NCBI GenBank assembly: GCA_004193285.1
Contig: SECP01000053.1
Coordinates: forward strand, 1 to 59,341
Origin: Myxococcales bacterium
Lineage (GTDB): Bacteria > Myxococcota_A > Polyangia > Polyangiales > Polyangiaceae
Direction of reading: 5' to 3'
DNA length: 59,341 nucleotides
The notes under the pieces were generated by a model. The model was not told where the DNA came from. It saw only the letters and a program-made list of their open reading frames with translations, and did no database searches. Both the position numbers and the translations under genes were made by a program. Of the stretch, positions 28,076 through 35,822 are shown piece by piece (position 1 is the stretch's first letter; every line of letters begins with the position of its first letter).

Positions 28076-28112
28076 ATATATCGTTCGTATCGGGCTGATA
28101 AGTTCTGTCTAT
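28076..28112 (-). promoter_or_regulatory. Putative tandem OxyR site before katG
   Basis: On the plus strand the four tetramers ATAT, GTAT, ATAA and CTAT are each separated by exactly seven bases. This is the OxyR arrangement ATAG-N7-CTAT-N7-ATAG-N7-CTAT, with 13 of 16 motif bases matching. It lies 73 bp before the katG start, and a TATATT on the minus strand just downstream could be the -10. No oxyR gene is in the window. Confidence 0.6.
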
Positions 28113-28282
28113 CAGGCGCGGTTGCCGCCCGTTTCTTCTGGTGCGGACACACTAGCCGAATGACGACCCCGAGCGGGGCGCGTGGGCGGCGTCTCGTTTA
28201 GGTACGGGAGCTGGGGATTTCCGCAGGTTCGAGGCTCGTCTTGGCGCGCTCGAGGCATGATACGCTCGCTCTCTTCCCTCGT

Positions 28283-30688
28283 ATGGACGACAGCCAGCAG
28301 CCGGGCGCGAGCGCCCCGACGATAGAAGCTGCGGAGCCAGAGCCGGAGCTTTGGGGAGGGCGCATCCAGGTCCGCGGCGAGGTGGGCCGCGGGGCGATGG
28401 GTCAGGTGCTGCTCGGCTTCGATACGAAGCTGCGCCGCGAGATGGCGCTCAAGGTGACGCACCTACCGCGCGGCGAGCTCCCGCGACAGCTCTTGGCGCG
28501 CTTCGTGGAGGAGGCGCAAGTCAACGCGCAGCTCGAGCACCCGAACATCGCGCCCGTCCACGATCTCGGGCTCGATCCTCACGGCCGCGCCTACTTCTCC
28601 ATGAAGCTGGTGCGCGGCCGCTCGCTGGAGGACATCCTCACGGCGCGGCTGGCGGGTGACGAAGCCACGGTAGCCGAATTCGGTCTGCGTCGATTGCTCG
28701 ACGTGTTCCTGCAGGTCTGCCTGGCCATGGAGTATGCGCACGCGCGCGGGGTCATCCATCGCGATTTGAAGCCCGCCAACGTGATGGTCGGAGACTTCGG
28801 CGAGGTAGCGGTAATGGATTGGGGGGTCGCCAAGCTCAAAGAGCTGGCGGCAGGCGTGAGCACGGAAGCAGAGGCGCTGGCGTCGGATCCGGATCTCTCG
28901 GAAGCAGCCCCGGTGAGCGCCCCGAGTCCCGTCACTTCCGTGCGAGCGGAGATGAAGGCTTGGCAAACGCACGACGGCGCGGTGCTGGGCACGCCGCACT
29001 ACATGGCTCCGGAGCAGGCCAAAGGGCTGCCCGTCGATGAGCGCAGCGACCTTTATAGCTTGGGGGTCATCCTGTACGAGATCCTGTGCGGTCGAGTGCC
29101 GTTCGATCACGAGGACCCGGCGGTGGTCGTGCGGCGTGTGATCTTGGAGAACCCCCAGCCGCCTTCCACGCACGACGCGGAGGTACCACGCGCGCTGGAG
29201 ACGCTCGCCATGCGGCTACTCGCCAAGGAGCCGGAGGCGCGCGGCTTGCCGCTACGTGACGTGCGCGCGCATCTCCAGGACTACATCGACGGCATCTCGC
29301 GCGACTACCGGCCACAAGCTTTGTGGAGCAGCGCCGCCTGGAGCGCAGGTGCACTCACGCTATTCGCCTTTTTGGTTTGGTACCTCACGGGCCAGTCGAT
29401 CGCGAACGTCTTGACGGTGGGCCCGCCCGCCGTGCTGAACGCGGTGGGTTGGTTCTTGCTCGTGCTCGCAGCGGGCTACCCGCTCTGGGCGGCCTCTACC
29501 GCGCTGCGGGTGAGCCGACGCGAGCTCGATCCGTTCCGGGAGCCCAACGCGCAGGAGCTGTTCGTGTCCGGCTACCTCGCGCACCGCACGTTTTCGGCCG
29601 CGCTGGCCCCGCTCTTTCAGTTGGTATTCATCGTGGAGCTGGTGACGCTGGCGGCGATCGCGGTCAGCCGCGAGGCGGGTCGCTCGCGCGAGATCGTCGC
29701 CCAGCTGACGGCTCAGATGCGCCGCGAGTGGTCAGAGGCGCTCATCGTGGTCCTGGTCTTCCAGTTCGCCTACCTGGTCCTGCTCGCCAGCGAAGCTCGC
29801 TTCGCGCGGCGTATCGACCGCTGCGAGCTCCTGGTGCGTCGCGCGCCGTGGGAGTCGGTGTGGCCGGTGTTCTTGCTCGGGGTACTGCTGGCGAGCGTGA
29901 TCACGACGGACGTGTTGGGCCTGACGCTGGGCACCAAGGACGGCGCGGTTTCGTCGCTTTTCTGGCGCGAGCTGTTGGCAGTACCGCCGCGGCCCTTCGA
30001 GATCGTCAAGACGCTCGTGTTTCAGGGAACATTCCTGCTCGGCCTGTTCGTGGCTACCGTCACGGCGGCGTTTCCGCTGACGGAGCTGCTCGCCGCTTCG
30101 CGCGCGGTGTTTCACGCGGCGGACCAAGCGTCGGTCGCCACGCGAGCGAAGTACTTTTTACGCTCCATTGCCGCCATGCGCGTCGCGCGCGGCGTGTGGC
30201 TGTACGGCGGCGCCATGATCGGCACGCTCACGGCAATGCGCATCCTCTCCGAGGAGCACGCTCACCCGCTGCTCGAAAAAATCTTTTACATTTTGGGCCC
30301 CTCCGTGATCGGATTCGCGGGCTATTCGGTCCTGCGCCGAAGCCTGAACCGATTCTTGGAGCGCGCTCCCGCCGTTCAGCGGCTCGTAGAGCAGCGTGCC
30401 GACGCCGCCAAAGTGGAGCAGCGCCGAGCCAACCTGGAGGTGCTGAACAAGGTTCCGTGGCGGCTACCCATTGGGCAGATCGCGGTCCCCGTCGTCTGCG
30501 TGACGGCGTATTTGCTGTGGACGGGAAGCGGCTTGCAGCGCGCCGGGCTTCACCAGCTCATCCCCGTCACCACGAAGGACTGGCTGCTGATGCTGCCTTA
30601 CGTGCTCCTCGTGCCCACGCTCCTGGGGCGGGACTCGGTTCAGAAGTGGCTACTGCGGCGCGGCGGCCAGCGCAGCACGGAAGCGTAG
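28283..30688 (+). CDS. Serine/threonine protein kinase with large membrane domain
   Basis: The protein has about 801 residues. Residues ~25-340 form a Hanks-type kinase with the glycine loop GRGAMGQV (about 35-42), ATP-binding K57 in MALKV, catalytic D161 in HRDLKPAN and D179 in a DWG that replaces the usual DFG. An APE-type motif (APEQAK) is present, so it should be active. The remaining ~460 residues hold about ten hydrophobic segments and no recognised sensor domain. It would therefore be an inner-membrane kinase with the kinase domain in the cytoplasm. ATG 28283 is preferred to an in-frame TTG at 28241. Downstream genes also encode membrane proteins. Confidence 0.85.
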   Translation: MDDSQQPGASAPTIEAAEPEPELWGGRIQVRGEVGRGAMGQVLLGFDTKLRREMALKVTHLPRGELPRQLLARFVEEAQVNAQLEHPNIAPVHDLGLDPHGRAYFSMKLVRGRSLEDILTARLAGDEATVAEFGLRRLLDVFLQVCLAMEYAHARGVIHRDLKPANVMVGDFGEVAVMDWGVAKLKELAAGVSTEAEALASDPDLSEAAPVSAPSPVTSVRAEMKAWQTHDGAVLGTPHYMAPEQAKGLPVDERSDLYSLGVILYEILCGRVPFDHEDPAVVVRRVILENPQPPSTHDAEVPRALETLAMRLLAKEPEARGLPLRDVRAHLQDYIDGISRDYRPQALWSSAAWSAGALTLFAFLVWYLTGQSIANVLTVGPPAVLNAVGWFLLVLAAGYPLWAASTALRVSRRELDPFREPNAQELFVSGYLAHRTFSAALAPLFQLVFIVELVTLAAIAVSREAGRSREIVAQLTAQMRREWSEALIVVLVFQFAYLVLLASEARFARRIDRCELLVRRAPWESVWPVFLLGVLLASVITTDVLGLTLGTKDGAVSSLFWRELLAVPPRPFEIVKTLVFQGTFLLGLFVATVTAAFPLTELLAASRAVFHAADQASVATRAKYFLRSIAAMRVARGVWLYGGAMIGTLTAMRILSEEHAHPLLEKIFYILGPSVIGFAGYSVLRRSLNRFLERAPAVQRLVEQRADAAKVEQRRANLEVLNKVPWRLPIGQIAVPVVCVTAYLLWTGSGLQRAGLHQLIPVTTKDWLLMLPYVLLVPTLLGRDSVQKWLLRRGGQRSTEA

Positions 30689-30852
30689 CCTGACAGGCCG
30701 TGGTCTTCGGCCCAGTCATTCAGGGAATCTCGCAGAAACACGATGAGAACGGACGCTTTGGACATGCCCACCGCGTAGTGCAGCGGTCGTACCATCGGGA
30801 GCGGGTGTCGTGCGACAACACACTCGGTACGAATCGTGCTGCGGCTACCGCG

Positions 30853-31299
30853 ATGGTCTCCTCCAGAACGAAGCGACTGCGCGTCGTGTACGCGGTGACG
30901 ACGGTGCTGTTCCTGGCGCTGCAAAGCTGGTCGGTCTGGCAGTATTTGACGGAAGCGCCGAGAATGACCGACACCATCACGGAGCTCGGCTACCCGATTT
31001 ACTTCATGAAAATCTTGGCGGTGGCGAAGCTCCTCGGGGTGCTTGCGATTGCTACCGGCCTTTCACCAACGCTCAAGGAATGGGCCTACGCCGGCTTCAC
31101 CTTCGATGTCTGCGGCGCTTTTGCGTCACACGTGAGCAGGGGTGACTCACTAATTGTCGCGCTGGTTCCTCTGGCATTTCTAGCCGCCCAGCTCGCTTCT
31201 TATTACTGCTGGAAACAAATGGGGGTCAGGCGGGCCTCCAGGCGTCGCCGCTACGCCTTCGACGCGGACCGACGCGAGTTGGCTCAGAGCACCGCGTAA
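30853..31299 (+). CDS. DoxX-like small membrane protein
   Basis: The 148-residue protein has four hydrophobic segments and resembles the DoxX-like family: YVVTxxF-type first helix (LRVVYAVTTVLFLALQSW), ELGYPIYFMKILAVAKLLGV, GLSPTLKEWAYAGFTFD. The ATG at 30853 is chosen because preceding codons lack hydrophobic character. Members are often annotated as DoxX-like or putative quinone-linked membrane proteins, with function uncertain. Translation can also begin upstream at 30700, but that stretch has no coding pattern. Confidence 0.7.
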   Translation: MVSSRTKRLRVVYAVTTVLFLALQSWSVWQYLTEAPRMTDTITELGYPIYFMKILAVAKLLGVLAIATGLSPTLKEWAYAGFTFDVCGAFASHVSRGDSLIVALVPLAFLAAQLASYYCWKQMGVRRASRRRRYAFDADRRELAQSTA

Positions 31300-31328
31300 A
31301 CGGTACGGCTGATGCAGGTAGAGCCGGC

Positions 31329-31544
31329 ATGGAGCCGGTCACCGATCCCCAAGACGGTAAGTTGCGGAAGGCGGGCGACGGCGTCCAAGCCACGGTCTGG
31401 GTGCTGGCCCTGCTCTCGTTGGCGGTGCTGCTGGCCGTCGGCGTCGGGTGGTCCCTCAGGCACCGTTTCTCGATTCAAAGCCCGGGTGTGAGCCCCGAGC
31501 TTCCCACCCTGCCTGGCAAGGATCCGGAGCCTAAAAACCCATGA
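31329..31544 (+). CDS. Single-pass membrane small protein, hypothetical
   Basis: The 71-residue protein has one transmembrane segment at about 22-43 (TVWVLALLSLAVLLAVGV), with a short charged N-terminal side and a Pro-rich tail. Its stop overlaps the start of the AI-2E-family permease by 4 bp, so it may be an accessory subunit. No homolog family is recognised. Confidence 0.6.
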   Translation: MEPVTDPQDGKLRKAGDGVQATVWVLALLSLAVLLAVGVGWSLRHRFSIQSPGVSPELPTLPGKDPEPKNP

Positions 31545-32623
31545 GCCAAGCTCGGCAAGGGGCTTGGGCAGACGTACCGAATCCACATCGTGAGCAGCCG
31601 CAAGGCTCCAGCGTGGCTCTACGCTGGGTCGTGGGTGTGCTCTGCGCCGGCGCGCTCATCGCCATTGCGCCATTCTGGGCACCCCTCGTCATCGCGGCTT
31701 GGGCGGCCTCGCTCGTCAAACCGATTCATCACTCGCTGGCGAAGCGTCTCCACCGCCGCAAGTGGGCCGCCGCTCTCATCACGGTGCTGCTCGTCCTGGC
31801 GTTCGTAACTCCGCTGATCGTGGTCGTGCTGTCCCTCGCCGGCTCCGCGGTGCAGCTCGGGCGTCAACTGCTCTCCGCGGGGAGCGGGCAAGAGGCGCTG
31901 CGCTCGCTGGCTGCGAACGGGTCGAGCGAGGCATTCGATCCTCGCCACCTCAACCTGCAACAGGTGACCGAGCTGGCGCGCGCGCATGGTTCGAGCGCCG
32001 TCGGCGTGGCGAAGACCTTCTTCGGCGCGGCCACCGTGCTCACGGTCGGAGTGGTGGTCTTCGTCTCGGCCTTCTACACCTTCCTGCTCAACGGTCAGCG
32101 CCTTCACGAGTGGTTGCTCGTGCACGCGCCCCTCGAGCGCGGCCATTTCCACCGCTTTTCCAGCGCCTTCACCGAGGTGGGTCGCGGCTTGATGGTCGGC
32201 GTGGGGCTCACGGCGCTCCTGCAAGGCGCCGTAGCTACCGTGGGCTACCTGTTGTGCGGGGTTCCGCAGCCGTTGGTGCTCGGGCTCGTCACGGTCTTCG
32301 CCTCCCTGATTCCATCCGTTGGCTCCGGCCTCGTCTGGGTGCCGGTGACGGCAGGTCTCTGGCTCTCCGGTCGGCCTGGCGCTGCGGCGGCCATGCTCGG
32401 CATCGGTTGCGTCGTTTCGATCGTAGACAACGCGGTACGGCCTCTGCTCGCGCAATTCGGCGAGCTTCGCATGAATGGGCTGCTCCTGTTCATCGCCATG
32501 CTCGGCGGCATCGCCGTCTTCGGGGCGGGCGGGCTGCTGCTCGGCCCGCTCTTGGTGCGCGTCGCGATTGAGGGGCTGGCCATGCTGCGCGAGTCCCAGC
32601 CGGATGCGTTCCCGAGCGGCTAA
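31541..32623 (+). CDS. AI-2E family (UPF0118) transporter
   Basis: The 360-residue membrane protein has about eight hydrophobic segments. It shows the family's typical spacing: ASLVKPIHHSLAKRL near the start, a periplasmic-type loop at about 100-165, and the C-terminal cluster GLVTVFASLIPSVGSGLVWVP, DNAVRPLL and MLGGIAVFGAGGLLLGPLL. The family includes putative AI-2 exporters and transporters for sodium or other substrates; the substrate here is unknown. It follows the small membrane protein with a 4-bp overlap, so they form one operon. Confidence 0.85.
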   Translation: MSQARQGAWADVPNPHREQPQGSSVALRWVVGVLCAGALIAIAPFWAPLVIAAWAASLVKPIHHSLAKRLHRRKWAAALITVLLVLAFVTPLIVVVLSLAGSAVQLGRQLLSAGSGQEALRSLAANGSSEAFDPRHLNLQQVTELARAHGSSAVGVAKTFFGAATVLTVGVVVFVSAFYTFLLNGQRLHEWLLVHAPLERGHFHRFSSAFTEVGRGLMVGVGLTALLQGAVATVGYLLCGVPQPLVLGLVTVFASLIPSVGSGLVWVPVTAGLWLSGRPGAAAAMLGIGCVVSIVDNAVRPLLAQFGELRMNGLLLFIAMLGGIAVFGAGGLLLGPLLVRVAIEGLAMLRESQPDAFPSG

Positions 32624-32635
32624 GGTGTCGCCGAG

Positions 32636-33454
32636 CTAGCTCGGCAGCGGAGCCACGATCTGAGGCCACGCCTCCTGCAAAGCGTGCTGCATGCGGCCGT
32701 TCAGGTTGTGGCCCGCCTTCTCGTCACCGACGACGAGGGCTTCCAGCCCCGCTCGCTCCAGCACCCGCTTTGCGGCTCGCGCGGTGACGAAGCACGTGGG
32801 ATTGCCGCAAACCAACACCACGCGGCGCCCGCCGGCAGCGCGGTATGCGGCAGCGAAGCCGGGGCTCTGCATGGTGGCGTAACCGCCCTCGGCCAAGATG
32901 GCGATCGGGAACTGAGCGGCGTGCCTGCGTAGGAACGGCTCCGCGTAAGTTGCCCCCTGCGAGAACCCAGCAAAGATGTAGGGAGCGTGCGCCAGGTAGT
33001 CCGCGTAGCGCGCCTTCACCACTTGCAGCGTCAGGAGCGCGCGCTCCTCCAGCTGTTGCGGCGAGACCCAGGCAAACGTGGTCGGGCCCATGGGGTGGCC
33101 TTGGGGACAAGCCACGAAGGCAGTCACCTGCGCCCCGAGTCGCCAGCCGCCGCACGCCCAATCCGGTCGGTCTCCCGCCCCGTGCGCCCCCAGGATGAGG
33201 CGCGATGGGGCAACGGCGCCTACCGGCGGCATCACGACGCTGGTGTGCTTGCCCTCCACGATTTCGACGAGCCAATCGCTGCGCAGCGGCGCTAGGCCCT
33301 TGCTCGCTTCTGCGGAGAGGACGGGGTGCGCCTGGGTGACGGCAGCCGAGGCGATGGGGGCCGCTTCTTGGCCGCTGAGCGGCTTTCGGCAACCCAGTAG
33401 CGCGAGCGCGAGCACCACGACGTTTCCGCGGCCGCGGAGGCAGCGTACACTCAC
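32636..33454 (-). CDS. Lipoprotein alpha/beta hydrolase
   Basis: The 272-residue protein starts with GTG at 33454 and has a signal peptide ending LALLGC, with C22 the likely lipidated residue. An alpha/beta-hydrolase core follows: LILGAHGAGDRPD, the nucleophile elbow GFSQGA with S165, and a late AGHNLNG His. It is probably an envelope esterase; the substrate is unknown. The start lies three bases from the start of the EF-hand gene on the other strand, so the two promoters must lie inside each other's coding sequence or be shared. Confidence 0.75.
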   Translation of the reverse strand: MSVRCLRGRGNVVVLALALLGCRKPLSGQEAAPIASAAVTQAHPVLSAEASKGLAPLRSDWLVEIVEGKHTSVVMPPVGAVAPSRLILGAHGAGDRPDWACGGWRLGAQVTAFVACPQGHPMGPTTFAWVSPQQLEERALLTLQVVKARYADYLAHAPYIFAGFSQGATYAEPFLRRHAAQFPIAILAEGGYATMQSPGFAAAYRAAGGRRVVLVCGNPTCFVTARAAKRVLERAGLEALVVGDEKAGHNLNGRMQHALQEAWPQIVAPLPS

Positions 33455-33457
33455 GCC

Positions 33458-33667
33458 ATGTCTTTGGACCCGCTGCGCGACCGATTCGAGGGCGTCGATA
33501 CCGACGGTAACGGGAAGATCGATCAGGGGGAGATGGCAACCCTGCTCGACGCTCTTGGCGCCGGCTTCAGCGACGCTCAGGTGCGCGCGGCCTTCGCCGC
33601 GATCGACGTAGACGGGAGTGGACAAATCGAGCTCGAGGAGTTTCGGGCCTGGTGGCAGGGCCGCTGA
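33458..33667 (+). CDS. Small EF-hand calcium-binding protein
   Basis: The 69-residue protein has two canonical EF-hand loops: DTDGNGKIDQGE at about 14-25 and DVDGSGQIELEE at about 50-61. Both have Asp/Gly at the ligand positions and Glu at position 12. It has no signal peptide, so it is probably cytoplasmic. It is a minimal calmodulin-like pair of loops, either a calcium buffer or sensor. The start is only 3 bp from the divergent lipoprotein hydrolase start. Confidence 0.88.
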   Translation: MSLDPLRDRFEGVDTDGNGKIDQGEMATLLDALGAGFSDAQVRAAFAAIDVDGSGQIELEEFRAWWQGR

Positions 33668-33707
33668 GCCCGGTCCGAGCTCGAACCGGGCTCTGGCTGC
33701 TCCGCCG

Positions 33708-34418
33708 CTATTTCGATGACGTGCCGGGGCCGGAGCTTCCGACCGTTTTGCCGCTCGCTCCGCCACCCTCGACCTGGTCCGCGTAGGTGGACGCGCTGTT
33801 GGTGGGGGTCGGCTTTTGCGCGTTGGCAGGCGGATTTTCGGTCAGGCTGGTGCGGTCGGTCGCGTCGCCGAGCACCAGGTCCACGCGACGGTCGAGCGCC
33901 ATCGTTTCGGCGTCAGTGCCCTGCGCGCCTTCTTCGCCGCGCGAGACGACGAGGAGCTTGCCATCGGCGACTCCTTTTTGAATCAAGTAGGCCCGAGTGG
34001 CCTCGGCGCGGTTCGCGCCAAGCTCGTGGTTGTGATCCTCGGTGCCGCGCTTGTCAGCGCGACCTACGATGGTGACCGTTCGGTTCTTCAACGGCCCCTC
34101 TTTCATGCAGTTGGCGACGTCCGCGAGAATGTCGCGACCGCGCGGGTGCAGCGTCGCCTTGTCCACGTCGAATTGTGGCACCTCCTCGGGCGCGTCAGGG
34201 AAGCGACAATCCTTCATGATTTCTGGCGATAGGCGGATCGTGGTCCCGCCGTCACCGACCTGCTGACTGGCAGCCGGCTCCTGACTCGCGACGGGCGTGA
34301 TCTGAGAGGCGTCCAGCGCTGGCTTCTTCTCCTCGCCTGCGCAGCCCACGACGCTCAGCACCAGAGCGCCACAACCGAGCCATGCTGCCCTGTGGCACTG
34401 CGTCTTGATACTAGCCAT
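33708..34418 (-). CDS. OmpA-family lipoprotein
   Basis: The 236-residue protein has a lipoprotein signal ending LSVVGC. An OmpA-like peptidoglycan-binding domain lies at about 85-185: FDVDKATLHPRGRDILADVA, IVGRADKRGTEDHNHELG and ANRAEATRAYL, with the Arg and Asn/Asp-type residues of the peptidoglycan-contact region. A Ser/Gly/Thr-rich tail follows. It would tether the outer membrane to the cell wall. The AAAAGGAG ribosome site before ATG 34418 decides the start. It is divergent from the CreD-like gene. Confidence 0.87.
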   Translation of the reverse strand: MASIKTQCHRAAWLGCGALVLSVVGCAGEEKKPALDASQITPVASQEPAASQQVGDGGTTIRLSPEIMKDCRFPDAPEEVPQFDVDKATLHPRGRDILADVANCMKEGPLKNRTVTIVGRADKRGTEDHNHELGANRAEATRAYLIQKGVADGKLLVVSRGEEGAQGTDAETMALDRRVDLVLGDATDRTSLTENPPANAQKPTPTNSASTYADQVEGGGASGKTVGSSGPGTSSK

Positions 34419-34559
34419 TCGGTGCTCCTTTTCTCGAAGTTGGGGAAGGAGCGAGGAGGCGATGCAAACCCGGGGCCAACCCGCCGCGTTTCGGGCGGGC
34501 GGCCACATCTCGGCCACATTTTCTCCTCGAGCTTGCCCGTTCGCTTGCGCGCGGAGGCC

Positions 34560-35822
34560 ATGCGCGGCCGGCAAAGTCTCATCATGAAGTACTTTGCGGC
34601 GGTGGCGTTGGTCTGGTTGGGGTGCGCTCTGGCTTGGGTGGTGTTGGGGGCGACGCTGGTGCACCGCTCGGGAGAGACCTCGGGAGAGTTGACGACAGAG
34701 GTCGACAAGCTGTGGGGGCCGCCGCTCTCCCAGTCGCCGCCCACCGCAACGTACGAGCAGCCGGAGCGCGTGCGTCAGAAGACCACGACCCTGACCGCGC
34801 AAGGGCGCAGTGAGGAGCAATGGGTCGAGCGGGACGTGGTGAAAACCCTCACTCTGCCGCTCGCGAGCTCGGACTTGCGAGCTCAGCTGCGGCTGCAGCA
34901 CCGCCAGAAGGGGCTCCTTTGGTTCGCGACGTACGGCGTGGACTTCAGCGGCAAGTACGAGTTCGTGAACGATACCAAGACCGAGCAGTTGGTCCAAACC
35001 GGTTTCCCGCTCGAGGCAGGGGGTTCGGTGTTCGACGGGTTTGGAATAGAAGACGAGCACGGAGCCCCGCGACCGTATCGAGTGGTGGAAAACGTGGCGC
35101 TCTTCTCCGAGTCGCTCGCGCCAGGTAAAAAGCTGGCGTTCCGAGTGCACTACCGGGCGCGCGGGCGCTCCAGCTTTCGGTACGCGGTCACGGAGGGCAC
35201 GGGTCGGGTCGAGCACTTCGTGCTGAAGATGAGCACGGACTTTGCGGACGTGAACTTCCCTTCAGGTACGCTCTCGCCCTCTCGTCACGCCGCCTCTGCG
35301 AATGCCTGGAGCGGCGAGTGGCGCTTCGATAGCTTGGTCGCCAACGCTGGAATCGGCGTGGAGCTACCCCAGAAGCTCAACCCGGGGCCGCTCGCCTCAC
35401 GCATCACCTTCTTTGCGCCGGTAGGGCTGCTGTTCTTCATGTTCGTGGCGGCGGTGCTCGGCGCTGCGCGCGGCACGAAGCTCCACCCGATGCACTACCT
35501 GTTCATCGGCTGCGCATTCTTCGCCTTCCATCTGCTGTTCGCGTACACGGTCGACCACCTGCCCTTGGAGCTCGCATTCGCGCTCGCCTCCGTGGTCAGC
35601 GTCCTGTTGGTGGTCAGCTATGGCAGGCTATTTTTAGGGCTGACCAGGGCTACCCTGCTGCTCGGGGTGCCGCAGCTGCTCTACTTGGTGCTCTTCTCCG
35701 CCACGTTCTTCTGGCAGGGCTACACAGGGCTGGCGGTAGCGGTCGGAGCAGTGCTCACGCTCTTCGTCATGATGCAAATGACCGGGCGAGCTCGCTGGGA
35801 CGCTGCTGCCCAGCCTCAGTGA
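34560..35822 (+). CDS. creD: CreD-like inner membrane protein
   Basis: The 420-residue protein has an N-terminal transmembrane segment, a long periplasmic region at about 40-270 and about six C-terminal hydrophobic segments from ~280. The block MHYLFIGCAFFAFHLLFAYT and FGLTRATLLLG-type sequence resemble the CreD/YgfX-like cell-envelope family. The function of CreD in this context is not known. GGAGG just before ATG 34560 is close (2 bp), so a start at 34584 is also possible. The last 7 bp overlap the convergent emrB gene. Confidence 0.72.
   Translation: MRGRQSLIMKYFAAVALVWLGCALAWVVLGATLVHRSGETSGELTTEVDKLWGPPLSQSPPTATYEQPERVRQKTTTLTAQGRSEEQWVERDVVKTLTLPLASSDLRAQLRLQHRQKGLLWFATYGVDFSGKYEFVNDTKTEQLVQTGFPLEAGGSVFDGFGIEDEHGAPRPYRVVENVALFSESLAPGKKLAFRVHYRARGRSSFRYAVTEGTGRVEHFVLKMSTDFADVNFPSGTLSPSRHAASANAWSGEWRFDSLVANAGIGVELPQKLNPGPLASRITFFAPVGLLFFMFVAAVLGAARGTKLHPMHYLFIGCAFFAFHLLFAYTVDHLPLELAFALASVVSVLLVVSYGRLFLGLTRATLLLGVPQLLYLVLFSATFFWQGYTGLAVAVGAVLTLFVMMQMTGRARWDAAAQPQ

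Noticed and set aside
30640..30797. Small minus-strand frame overlapping the kinase 3' end (starts MVRPLHYAVGMSKASVL)
   Set aside because: It reads protein-like at first, but third-position GC is low for this genome, there is no ribosome site and it overlaps a real gene; perhaps a remnant.
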